From contig CAJJDO010000023.1 in the NCBI GenBank assembly GCA_905183005.1, positions 81,566-145,565 on the forward strand: a DNA stretch of 64,000 bases. Direction: 5' to 3'. Within the stretch, counting starts at the first letter, position 1. Every line of letters starts with the position of its first letter. The position numbers and the translations under genes are program-made. Origin of the DNA: Paramecium pentaurelia (taxonomy: Eukaryota; Ciliophora; Oligohymenophorea; Peniculida; Parameciidae). This document shows positions 22,542-33,531 of the stretch, in pieces. The notes under the pieces are model-generated. The model made no database searches. It was not told where the DNA came from and worked only from the letters and a program-made list of their open reading frames with translations.

Positions 22542-25500
22542 TCATTCTTAACTCTAAGCTTTGATTGCTTAATATTCATCAAACAAAGATTAGATTTGAA
22601 ATCCTTAATTGGTTTCAAACTTAAGCTTTCTTCCTTAAAATCCAATTTCAATAGATCCTGGATAAACATTAAAAGATTAGGGTTTATCGATTTTCTCCCA
22701 AATTCTATCCTTAGAACTGCTATAGAGTCGAATGCCTAGATAACCAATACCAAGAACTAAATTCTATTCTCCAAATTATGACAAAGCTTCTTTGCAAACA
22801 ATTTGAAATAACTATTAAATGCAGAATTCATTTTTCAAACATTCTGAAATAAAATGATTCATTGCTTTTGTTGAATCAACATTAATGTTAACAACTTAGG
22901 AGAATTTGGTTTGGTTAGATTGAATCATAGATGAAAAGATGCCTTTTTATTTAACTTGAGCCATTTCTTCAGTTTAATTATTTTGAATAAATGCAGATTA
23001 TGTATTTTCAATACTCGCCTTAAATTCCTTAAATTCTTGGGTCACAACACAATTCCAATACTCTCTTTATCTAAGCTATAAAATAGAAGCTGGGATGATT
23101 TATTGTATTACATCAAATGAGAGATTGCAGTTTTATAAATACAAATGAATGGCTGCTAATTTAATATAGTAATTTTAAGTTGGAAAGGTTAATGTAGAAA
23201 TTTAGATATCCTTAACTAATTAATAATATAAAAGTTTCATTCTAACGCTATCAGCATATAACAAGGATTTCTCATATTCTATATCCTAATATAAGATTTT
23301 TTTGAACCATAATTCTTTTTTTTTTTTAGCAAAAATAAAACTATCTACAAACAAATCACATATATTTTCATCATTTTGCAATATTTTCACTCTAGATTTA
23401 TTGTCAAATATATATAATTTAAAGTCATATATTTATTGTAATTGCATTATCTTTTAAATCTAATCTAATACATGTAACACTTTAGTATTATTTTGAATAT
23501 TGAACTCCCATGGTTTTTCTTTAGGTATAGAATGATTTACTATGATTTAAATTGCATCCTTCTCTTTTTTCTTTTTTTGTTCTTCCACTAATGTTATATT
23601 TCTACTTATCATAGAAGATGCACTTAATAATCTTCGATTACATTAATTATTCTGTAGAGAATGTTAATCATTCCCATAGTCAACTGTTTTAATTAGGGTT
23701 CGAGTTGGAGAAACATAACTGAATCTATCAGGTCCTTTTTGAGTGCCATTTCTTTGATTTCTAAACTTATCAGCCTCAAAAGGCAAATCAAAAAAATTCT
23801 CAGGTAAACCTAGATCTTTCAAAATTTATGAATCCTATCTTGTTATATCAGACATTAGAACTGATTAAACAAAGAGAGGAATTGCTATCATTCTTGATTC
23901 AATTTCTTTTTAATCATTCAATAGACTTAAAGTAGTACTTTATTTTAAGAGATGTATTTAGTTAGTTGGGTATTTTTTTTTAATATAATCCTAGATCTTA
24001 ATGCATTAACTAAATCTTAAAAATAGTTTTTAAAAAACCTCATCAATTCCAACTTCAATTATATATACTTTATAACTGCTTAAATTCTCATGTCTTTCAT
24101 CAATACCTAAAGCTGTTACTTTAATTTTATTAAATTAAATTTTTTATTCAGACCCTTGACGAGATGCTAATCTTTAAAATGTATATTTAGATTTCTCTTT
24201 GCATTCTTGGATTATTTTTTGTATTAATGAATCAGTTTTTTATTCACAATATCCAAAAATCAATAAAAATCTTTATTGTTATTTTTGAATAAAAAATAAT
24301 TATAAATAAAAATCAAAGTAATTATAATTTAGCCATTTTTTCAATTTTATTATTTGGGGTCTGTTCAATAAATGTAATTGATTATCCTTTCATTCCTTAT
24401 AAAATGTATATATTTTAAAGATGTTATTAATTCTCAACATCTAAGCATCCACTTCGTTCATCTAAAAATACACTCTAGATATACTGATATTGATTATCCT
24501 ATCTTTCACCAATAATGATTAAATCACTAAGAACAAAAGCTGTGACATTTATAACTTTATTATTTTAATCTAAAATAGATGTTAAAAGTTCAGTAATGTA
24601 TTTTCTTTTAGAATCTACTAACTTCTAATTCAGTTTATTTCCAAACCATTTTTCCATGTCAAATAACTTACTTGATAAAAATTAATCCATATTTTTATTA
24701 TTGTCATCATTAATTTTTTTAAATAACTCTAAGCATTCACATAAATTTTTATAATCTGGATGAGTTTTTTCAGTATGTTTTATGATATCTTCTAATAGTA
24801 AATTATACTTGGGTATTCTTTAAACAGGTTTAATTAAATAACTCTCAATGTCCTAATTATTATAGTCTTTGATTGATGGCATATTTTTAAGGAATTTTCT
24901 GAAATCCTCTTTATCATTTGTGCATTATTTAAGGGTTGCCATAGATTTATTGAATCCTTCATAATATGTAAAATAAACTTTAAAAAAAGGAGCTAATCCT
25001 TTGATTTTCGGTCCTAATAATTTGAATCTTTTATATGGAAGAAATCCTTCTAAATCTTGTAGAAAAGGGCTATTTAATTCGTACAATTATTGGACATTAT
25101 TAAAGATTATTTCAATTTATTGTTTATTTAACCATTGCTTAACTTAACTTTAGATAACAATTAGTATTTTCAAATCATTTACATAATTTCTTTCTGTATT
25201 TATGAACTCTTCAATCACAAATTTTCGATATCTATGTTATTTCTCTTTTCTAAAAATAAATGATTATTGAAATAATACTATTTATAAATTTTATACAAAA
25301 ATCTAAATATTTTCTTAGCTGCAATATCTTTCTTCTTCTATAAATTTGGCTATGTCATCAAATTTTTTTTTTGCTATAACTGATCTATTTGCTGAAATTA
25401 GAATTCTTTTTTTTTTGTTTTTGTGGCTGATGTATTTAGAGCACCATTTCCAACCACCCTCATAATTTACTTGTTGATAAGTTGAGCCTATCCATATTTA

Positions 25501-25617
25501 TTTTTCATCCAAATAAAAATAATAATAAAACTTTGTTTTGCTTATATTTTATATATTATTGTAAGTATTTTATTTTGCATATATAGAATGTAATTTTAAG
25601 TGTTTTTTATCACTCAT
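22542..25617 (-). CDS. Rho guanine-nucleotide exchange factor with DH, PH-like, PX and FERM regions
   Basis: About 1020 aa, predicted to activate Rho/Rac GTPases at membranes. From the N-terminus: a basic leader; a DH domain (FVIEEFINTERNYVNDLK, then the signature SYLIKPVQRIPKYNLLLEDI at about 24810-24870); a PH-like segment (VTAFVLSDLIIIGERQD); a PX-like region (YKVYIIEVGID, FLRFSQCIKIQDYIKKKYP); a low-complexity linker; and a C-terminal FERM-like module (VLHVLDQIQKIMQLQQIYDF, then LLYYQLVKDIQISTLTFPTQ, and LVLGIGYLGIRLYSS). The reading frame shifts by one near 24290-24341, at a run of six T on the plus strand (A on the coding strand). No GT...AG intron fits, so a homopolymer error in assembly or a real frameshift is likely. 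It diverges from the next gene with 63 bp between starts. Confidence 0.75.
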
Positions 25618-25680
25618 CAATTACATAGCCAAATACAAATAAATTATATAAATAAATATATTTTCTTATATTAAAAATTA

Positions 25681-26966
25681 ATGATCATAAGTGATGAAGT
25701 TAAAAGGATACTTTAAAATAATGACTTTTCAAGAACTAATAATTCATCATTATCTACAAATAAATAATTAAATTCTAAAGAATTATCAAGAAATCAATCT
25801 CCAATCAAAAGGAAAGTATTAAAAATAAAAAATAATCTTATCAGTAGAGATGATCATAATGATGTAAAATGGTCGTATTTCCCATAAGAAAATTTATTAT
25901 AGCTTTCACTCAATAACTCTATTATAGAAGATAAGAAAATGAATACTATCTAATTTCCACTAATTAATGCATCAGACTAATAATTTATTGATAATAATAG
26001 CAAAACATTATATTAAACTCTGATTGAAATATTTCCTTAAGAGCATGAGATTTGGAAGGAACTAGTAGAATAAAATTAAACCATTGAAGAAGTCGTCAAT
26101 AATAACGCAGAATATTTTTAAGGCTTGCTAAAAGTTTGTTAATGTAAATTAGAATTAGCTCAATAAGATTTACAAAATAAGAACATTAATTTTAATGAAA
26201 TTAAATATTATCAACCTAAAAAATAAACAACTTAATATTCTAGAGATTATTCTGGGTCTAAACATATCCCTGATTAACCATTATTGAATTAATCAAAAGC
26301 ATATGAATAATATTATGCTCCTAACTTAGCCTATTTATAAAAAAAGAGTGTTTATAATGTATATTCATTTTTAATATTTTAGTAACAATTTGTACCTCAG
26401 AACTGTGAAAAAGTTGACAATTTTAAACCAGAATATAATCCTAATTTAAATTAATCAACATTCTTGTCAACATACAACTCAAATTTTATGAATTGGAAAG
26501 GTTAATATCCTGGTAAAATTACTTAATAATTATCCCCTAAATAATAGTCAACATTACCTTTTATTGCTGAAACTAATTATTCTAAAAATTTTAAATAAAT
26601 TAAAACTGACAAAGTTGAATTACAAAAACACATAAAATTGTATTTTATTTAATCATCTAGAGGTCCATTTTGCGAGAACGCTTAATCATTAATTAAAGAA
26701 ACAACTTCATAACACTTTTTTTAATCACATTATTCAGTGCCTTCAAAATTGATTAGACCTGTTAGCCCAAGATTATTTAGTACTAAACAAAGTTTTGAAG
26801 GATAATATAGGTCATCTTTTAATAAGTATAGTTTTTTCCTATTAGATCTTATGTCTCTAAAAATTTGAACACTGAATCATAATAATCCTCATTTGCAGAA
26901 AAGTTTTATGATAGCAATGCTGTCAAAGGATTGATTGATAAAAAAATAAAAACTAGAATTTTTTGA
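25681..26966 (+). CDS. Possible axonemal microtubule-associated protein, unknown family
   Basis: The spliced product is 413 aa; introns at 26359-26382 (24 nt) and 26826-26845 (20 nt). If the second intron were retained, a TGA would end the protein early in a poor frame. The sequence is hydrophilic and rich in Ser, Asn, Gln and Tyr, without hydrophobic segments. A short motif STYNSNFMNWKGQYPG (about 26467-26514) resembles the 'TTYxxDFxxW' pattern of microtubule-stabilising SAXO/STOP and related cilia proteins, and RSSFNKSYV near the end is similar in flavour. This is weak evidence, so the function is a suggestion only. Confidence 0.55.
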
Positions 26967-27485
26967 TTTTTATTCTTATTTAAATTTTCAAAATAAACTT
27001 TTGGGCAATTTAAAGATGAACAATATATCTAAATTCTATTTCTCCCACAAGCATAGAATTGAAAGTAACTGTTAAATTGACATCATTCAAATCTAGAATT
27101 ATTCTTTTATAATTATATCCATCTATTCAAAAATAAATTAATTAATAAGTTGAATTTAAGAAATATAAAAAGTTAGATTTATCTTATAGATAAAATGTTT
27201 TTATTGACATAAATTAGATTAGATTAGATTAGATTAAGTAGTTTGGATAGTTATTTTATTTTATTTTGAAATGGTAGTTCTTGAAATGTGATTAAAAAGG
27301 TATTCTAAGAAAAATTAAACTTAATTACTTATCTAGTGATCATAGGCATAAATAATAAAAAAATAAATAATATTACAGATTTGATATATTTGATATAAAA
27401 TGAAGAAAATGTTTTATAATGGATATTTAAACTTTATGATTATATTTTTATTTGATATTTATAATACTATTAATATAAAAAATTA
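26967..27485. other. Intergenic region with an (ATTAG)n microsatellite
   Basis: No gene seen. About five copies of TTAGA occur at 27213-27236. It is not long or GC-rich enough to be an internal telomere tract of the Paramecium type (G4T2/G3T3). Confidence 0.5.
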
Positions 27486-29043
27486 ATGGAAAGTTTCTTA
27501 GAAAAAAAAAGTCCTGTTCTGATTAAAGGATGGCAAAAGAGATATTTTGTTTATTGTGAGAATCTACTCTTATATTTTAAAAACAAAGTAGATTTACCTC
27601 CTTATCAACCAAAAGGTATTTAGAAATATCTAAATATACAGGAGTAATAATGAAATAGAATATTGTTTAAGTTGATTATTTAGATCCTAATAAGAACGAG
27701 TTTGTTATTCACGTTGGATTGAGGAAATTTTAATTAAGAGCAGAGAGTAAGGAAATAAAGGAAAAATGGGTATGTGTATAAGTTTGATTTTCAGCTAGAC
27801 ATTTTAAAAGTACCATTTAATTAAACATCCAAAACAAAGTCTGAATTATCAAATATGAATAAGGTTAAGTGGTAATCAATTATTATTTTCAAGGCTTGAA
27901 ATACCTGTATAAACAATTATTTAATTATATTTGAGAAGAGAAGAAATTTTGTAGAATGTTATTCAATAAAAAACTTAAGATACATAAAATTCATTAATAA
28001 AATCATCATATATCTAATAGACAATAGTAGCTATGGGTGAAAAAGTAATAATTAGTAAAATATAAGAACAAAGAGTTTATTTTGAGATTGTTGGTTGAAA
28101 AAAAATCTGTAAAGAATCCTTTAGTAAAAAAGAAAAGATGGCTGTTACTTTTCACATCTATAAGTACTGAGTCTTTAGATTAGATACATTAATTTATTAA
28201 GTTCATTCCTTAATAATATACTTTGGATACAATAAATTTGTTAAAATATGATAATAATTTAGCAACATTGACAAGTAATAAGTATATGAATTAGTGTTAT
28301 AGAAACTACAATAGAAATATATTAAATTTAAAATTTACAATTTGTTGTTACTAATGAATATCAAATAATGTTTATGTATAATGGTAGAGTATTTGAATTA
28401 ATATTCCCTTATTTAAGTGATGCTAAAAAACTAAACGATTATATTGTTAAATGTTAACAAATTAATAATAGTATGCCTGTTTAAGTAAGTAGAACTAATT
28501 AAATACCTGTCTATAAGATGTAAGATAGTAGAAGAAGAATATTAAATTTAAAAGGAAAAACATTTTTGGAAAATTAAGTAGAAAAGAAGATTAATGCATC
28601 ATAATGGAAAAATGTAATACTTACTTTGAAAGAACATGCTTTATTTTGGGAATTTGTTGATACAGAAGAATATTCAAATATTGAATTGAAATCTATTTCA
28701 GCTATTGAATAATGTAATAGAATGTTTACTATTATTGTAATCTATTGAAATATAATATTAGGTGAATGATTAAAATACTGTTTAATAACAATTTAGAGTA
28801 TCTACAATACAAGAAGCAGATGAATGGACTGGTTAATTATCATATATGACAGATATAGAAATTACTATTAAAGTATTGGAAAAATCTCAAACTCTATAAA
28901 ATTATTAATAAAATGCTCTAACAAACTAATCATAAACTTAATAATTAAACAAATAAAAGACTTAATAATAATAAGAAGAATAAAAAAAACCATCTTTTTT
29001 TCAATAGCTTTTTTGTTGGGGAGGTGAAAGAAAAGAATAATGA
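27486..29043 (+). CDS. Protein with three PH or PH-like domains
   Basis: The spliced product is 469 aa; introns at 27616-27641, 27770-27794, 27872-27893, 28045-28066, 28275-28302 and 28737-28761. An N-terminal PH domain is clear: VLIKGWQKRYFVYCENLLLY, ending in a helix with KEIKEKWLD. A second PH-like segment contains KRWLLLFTSISTESLDQIHQ, and a third contains QWKNVILTLKEHALFWEF with RVSTIQEADEWTGQLSYM as its C-terminal helix. A Gln-rich tail ends FCWGGERKEQ. No catalytic domain is seen, so it is probably a phosphoinositide-binding adaptor. The 3' part from 28147 onward occurs again after the n at 29247, which I read as an assembly duplication, not a second gene. Confidence 0.75.
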
Positions 29044-30347
29044 TCAATTATAATTATAGAGTAGATATTTCATCATAATTCATCTTTTCTTTATTATTCT
29101 TTAAATTGCCTATATTGTTGATCATGATCAAATTTTAGATTTCCTTCTTGTTTCTATTTCATTTTTTATCTTAATTCTTCAACATCTTGAGTATTCAATC
29201 TTCTATTTGAAGAATCAAAATTAGGTTTAAATCTACTACACTTTGTNACTTTTCACATCTATAAGTACTGAGTCTTTAGATTAGATACATTAATTTATTA
29301 AGTTCATTCCTTAATAATATACTTTGGATACAATAAATTTGTTAAAATATGATAATAATTTAGCAACATTGACAAGTAATAAGTATATGAATTAGTGTTA
29401 TAGAAACTACAATAGAAATATATTAAATTTAAAATTTACAATTTGTTGTTACTAATGAATATCAAATAATGTTTATGTATAATGGTAGAGTATTTGAATT
29501 AATATTCCCTTATTTAAGTGATGCTAAAAAACTAAACGATTATATTGTTAAATGTTAACAAATTAATAATAGTATGCCTGTTTAAGTAAGTAGAACTAAT
29601 TAAATACCTGTCTATAAGATGTAAGATAGTAGAAGAAGAATATTAAATTTAAAAGGAAAAACATTTTTGGAAAATTAAGTAGAAAAGAAGATTAATGCAT
29701 CATAATGGAAAAATGTAATACTTACTTTGAAAGAACATGCTTTATTTTGGGAATTTGTTGATACAGAAGAATATTCAAATATTGAATTGAAATCTATTTC
29801 AGCTATTGAATAATGTAATAGAATGTTTACTATTATTGTAATCTATTGAAATATAATATTAGGTGAATGATTAAAATACTGTTTAATAACAATTTAGAGT
29901 ATCTACAATACAAGAAGCAGATGAATGGACTGGTTAATTATCATATATGACAGATATAGAAATTACTATTAAAGTATTGGAAAAATCTCAAACTCTATAA
30001 AATTATTAATAAAATGCTCTAACAAACTAATCATAAACTTAATAATTAAACAAATAAAAGACTTAATAATAATAAGAAGAATAAAAAAAACCATCTTTTT
30101 TTCAATAGCTTTTTTGTTGGGGAGGTGAAAGAAAAGAATAATGATCAATTATAATTATAGAGTAGATATTTCATCATAATTCATCTTTTCTTTATTATTC
30201 TTTAAATTGCCTATATTGTTGATCATGATCAAATTTTAGATTTCCTTCTTGTTTCTATTTCATTTTTTATCTTAATTCTTCAACATCTTGAGTATTCAAT
30301 CTTCTATTTGAAGAATCAAAATTAGGTTTAAATCTACTACACTTTGT
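28147..30347. repeat. Head-to-tail 1100-bp duplication around a single n (unmerged contig overlap)
   Basis: 28147-29246 recurs as 29248-30347 with n at 29247. I noticed no difference between copies. The second copy repeats the 3' half of the PH gene (29248-30144). The first copy repeats the 3' part of the KDEL gene (29073-29246, minus). The exact overlap at an n points to two contigs joined without merging. Confidence 0.9.
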
Positions 30348-30512
30348 CTTAGGTATATTTTATGTTTCTAGAATTGGAGCTAAAGGATTCGGACACATTA
30401 ATTTAGCATCCCATTCATCATATGTAAATTTCTATATGTTTTAACAAGAGTCCTTTTTATTATAGCCCATAACTAAAGCAACAAAAACAACTAGAATCAA
30501 CCTAAAACGCAT
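30174..30512 (-). CDS. Small secreted-pathway protein with C-terminal KDEL
   Basis: Intronless, 112 aa, complete only in the second copy of the duplicated stretch. The first ~17 residues (MRFRLILVVFVALVMGY) form a clear signal peptide. The mature part is hydrophilic, with three cysteines in the first 45 residues of the mature chain (DSCQNIQ, LMCPNPLAP, TKCSRFKPN) and a Lys/Gln/Arg-rich helical tail. The last four residues are KDEL, the classical ER-retrieval signal, so the protein should be a soluble resident of the ER lumen. I recognise no family; small size and the Cys pattern suggest a folding accessory or calcium-handling protein, but that is a guess. It is convergent with the PH gene, 29-30 bp from its stop. 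Confidence 0.7.
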
Positions 30513-30701
30513 TTATAATAATTATTATTAAATTAGGTTAATTATTAATATATATATATATATTTATGGTATTGACTATTAACATAAAATTTAATATATG
30601 TATAATATATTTGAAACCATATTTACATTTATTATAGTATTATAGAGCAATTAGATATTTATTAATTGATTTCTTAAATAAAAAATATTATAATTAATAT
30701 A
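30513..30701. other. Short AT-rich spacer
   Basis: Contains a (TA)n run near 30550-30562. It lies between the KDEL gene start and the 3' end of the TMEM33-like gene, both on the minus strand. Confidence 0.4.
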
Positions 30702-31557
30702 TCACTCCACAAAGAAATTTACAGCAATTTATCTGAGTTCTCTATAGGAAGACACAATAAAGATTGGTAAATTAGATTCAATAAAATAATCAATTTAAAT
30801 CCAAGCTACTTTAGATCTATTATTTTTATGGTATTTCAATTTTAGAAAAACAAGATATAAAATTACTATTATCCAATTACCTATGTCAAAGAAGAGTCTT
30901 GCAAATAAAAGGACAGGAAATAACATAATTTCCATTTTCTATTTTTGTATCATAATAAGTTCCTTATTTTACTTAGTTTTATCAATATACCTTTACATTC
31001 CTATACTAATTATCACACAAATTTGCTACTTTCATATATTGATTTATGATGAAGAAATAGGAATTCTGATATTCCAACCCAGGAGTGCATGAGAATTGGA
31101 CTATATATTAAAATATTGTGCATTCTCTCAAAAAAATGGAATAGAAATAAAAACACTAAATTATGAAAGAATTCATTATTTATCAAAAGTTTTACATATT
31201 ATTTTTTCTATTATACTTATGTATTTCTTATTTGTCTTTATAAGGCTAAAAAGTTAAATAAATATCCAAATATCTAAGCTACACCCTACATAAATAGTAA
31301 AAGCATAAATGACATTTTAAATATATTCTCAGTGCTATAAGTGTAATATGGCAATTTAGATTCCTCTTTAACATTTGATATTTTATTATTATCAATTTAA
31401 TGTTTTTTATTCACATTTTCCTTATACCAAATCTATTTTAAATATTCCATTCTTTCCTTGGATCTAAATATTCTTAATTATGCTACATAGAATTATCAGC
31501 TGATTTAATATAGAAATTCCACTTTTCATCTTTAGAAAAATCATAATCTTCATACAT
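30702..31557 (-). CDS. Multi-pass membrane protein, possibly TMEM33/Pom33-like
   Basis: The spliced product is 268 aa; introns at 31464-31486 (23 nt) and 30991-31016 (26 nt). A polar N-terminus (MYEDYDFSKDEKWNFYIK) precedes a first hydrophobic helix (MSFMLLLFMQGVAQIFGYLF). Then comes a conserved-looking block (LLINNEFFHNLVFLFLFHFF, ILMHSWVGISEFLFLHH) and a further hydrophobic pair (IMLFPVLLFARLFFDIGNWI, VILYLVFLKLKY). The spacing of helices around an 'EFFH...' block and a C-terminal RELRQIAVNFF resembles the TMEM33/Pom33 family of ER/nuclear-envelope proteins. That match is tentative. Its start codon is 18 bp from the start of the divergent gene at 31576. Confidence 0.6.
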
Positions 31558-31575
31558 AATAATATATAATTATTA
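31558..31575. promoter_or_regulatory. 18-bp gap between divergent start codons
   Basis: Only 18 bp separate the ATG of the TMEM33-like gene (minus) and the ATG at 31576 (plus). Promoter elements of each gene must lie inside the other gene's transcribed region, or 5' UTRs are almost absent. Confidence 0.5.
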
Positions 31576-31989
31576 ATGAATAAAAATTAGATACTAAATA
31601 AAAAATACATTATCTGTTATGGTGGTCAATTGAAATACTATAGAAAGAAAACTAAAAGATAAGTTCATAAAACAGAAGATTACAGTGATTAAATATCTTA
31701 ACCTTTACCTCCAATTTTATAAGCTGCACGAATCAATACACAATTAGAAAATATTAATCTTAAATACAGAAATAAACCGCATTCTAATTACACCACTAGT
31801 ACTCCTAATAATAAAAATACATCTCTGCCACTTTTAAAAATATTACCAAATGATAATTAAGAGTAAATTAAGTAAAAAATCAATTCATGTTTTCTTTCAT
31901 CAAATTAATCTAAAGTTATCATTAAGAATGATTTTTTAAAACAAAATATGATTGGATATAGTAAAGTGAGCACAATTATGATAATTTGA
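31576..31989 (+). CDS. Small basic protein of unknown function
   Basis: Intronless, 137 aa, rich in Lys, Asn, Gln and Ser. It begins MNKNQILNKKYIICYGGQ and has a Pro-rich patch ISQPLPPILQAA. No domain recognised. The clean ATG-to-TGA frame and purine-rich coding strand support it being real, but the extreme proximity of the divergent neighbour leaves some doubt about the start; the next in-frame ATG is at 31948. Confidence 0.5.
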
Positions 31990-32405
31990 TAGTATATTGC
32001 TAAAATTATTATGTTATAAACCATTAAATATAATGAATCTATTACAATTTTATATAATTTAATACTTTCTATATTTGTGATTTCTTTTTTAGATATAATA
32101 TGTTATAATGATTCTTATAACAAATAAAATGGTGAACTTATAACATTATTTAAATAAAATATTTTATTAAAATTGAATAGTTAATAAATAATAAATAATA
32201 CACTAACATCATCTTCAGTAAGTTAAACAAATATTAAAAAATAAATATGAATTGTAGATTATTTATATAAATTATTATTTCTTATAAATAATAATTAATT
32301 GAGTTTCTCTTACATATTTAGTTTGCTTAAATAATGAATCAAGCACTAAAATTAGTAAAAAGATTAAAATTTATATATAAGTTAAGTAATAATTTATTCG
32401 TTAAA
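31990..32405. other. AT-rich intergenic region
   Basis: No gene seen. TGA triplets are frequent in all frames. Confidence 0.5.
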
Positions 32406-32953
32406 ATGAGACAAACTAATTATAAAGAAAATAGACAATAAAGTAGTTAAAGAAAGATTTCTGATTATATAAAAAGCACCTTAGGAAGTACTTAATAAAT
32501 AAGTGAACCATTATCAAACAATAAAAATGCATTGAATGAATTAGAAAATTAATTACAATAGATGGTTAAAATAAAGACATAATTTTCATAAGTTTGTGGA
32601 GCAATGGAAAACCAAGATATAAGATCAAGCAAAGAAAATAAAGATTTACTTTATTAATTCTAATAATCATAAAATATTGATAAACAAGCATATTTAGTTT
32701 AGGTATAATATATGAATTTATTTTAAAGACTGGAAATTTTGGGCATCCAGAATCTTAATTATCATATAGAATAAGTACCTAAAGAACTTTGCCAGCTTTT
32801 GAAATTCATGAGGATATTCCTACAATTGATGATTTAAGAAAATTATAAAATTAGATATTAGATTTGAATACTTTTAGTGTTGAGTAGATGGATGAATTGA
32901 AGAAATTATCCTCAATAATTTTATTCAGAATAAGGAATCTAAGTAACTAATGA
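32406..32953 (+). CDS. Small hydrophilic protein of unknown function
   Basis: The spliced product is 173 aa with one 26-nt intron (32703-32728); without it a TGA appears directly. It has helical, Gln-rich segments (NALNELENQLQQMVKIKTQF) and a C-terminal helix with PTIDDLRKLQNQILDLN and QMDELKKLSSIILFRIRNL, probably coiled coil. No family recognised. It ends 32 bp before the start of the Eaf6-like gene on the same strand. Confidence 0.6.
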
Positions 32954-32985
32954 TATATAATTTATTTAAATATATATATATATAA

Positions 32986-33478
32986 ATGGACAAGAAATAC
33001 TAGGACCTTGTAGATAAGAAGCTTATATTAGAGAATGAACTTAAAAATTTGGAAAAGAATATATTTGATGAAGAAACAAGATATTTAGAGGAAACAGGTC
33101 ATATTGGTAATGTGATAAAAGGATGGGAAGGATTTTTGAGTATGAAGAATTCTAAATTGGGTGGGAATTAGTAAAAGAAAGGCAAAATAAACCCAAATGA
33201 TAGAATATTTTCTTAAAGTAGCAAAACATCACCTTTTGTTTAAGAAATATCACAACTAGTTTAGATCACAGGAACTTAAAAATAAGTTTTGAATGAAGGA
33301 GTTGGAGAAGAGAAAAAAGAATATCATTTTAGAAGAACAAAGAAAAATAATAAATATGTGAGATTTTAAAAAGGGTACATGATATTTAACTTACTTTAGG
33401 GAAGGAGGATATCATTCTCCAATGACCTCTAGTGATGAATATAATGAAAAGAAGGGCAAGGTAATTAAAAAATTTTGA
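32986..33478 (+). CDS. EAF6: Eaf6-like histone acetyltransferase complex subunit
   Basis: Eaf6/MEAF6 proteins are small coiled-coil subunits of the NuA4/TIP60 and MOZ/HBO1 acetyltransferase complexes. The spliced product is 155 aa (one 25-nt intron, 33375-33399). The N-terminal half carries the family pattern: LVDKKLILENELKNLEKNIF followed by ETRYLEETGHIGNVIKGWEG and FLSMKNSK, then a polar region with RIFSQSSKTSP corresponding to the 'ERLFSxSS.TS' block. The C-terminus (EGGYHSPMTSSDEYNEKKGK) is less conserved. Length fits the family. Confidence 0.75.
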
Positions 33479-33531
33479 ATTTTTAAAAATATATGATATA
33501 TATTTTACTATATAATAGATATAAAAGGAAA

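Noticed and set aside
27213..27236. (ATTAG)n as an internal telomere tract
   Set aside because: Too short and the wrong sequence for Paramecium telomeres (G4T2/G3T3).
29248..30144. A second, partial PH-domain gene
   Set aside because: Identical to 28147-29043 and adjacent to a single n; read as an assembly overlap.
31017..31092. Plus-strand ORF 30883-31092 as a small membrane protein
   Set aside because: It overlaps the coding exons of the minus-strand TMEM33-like gene, which has better support.
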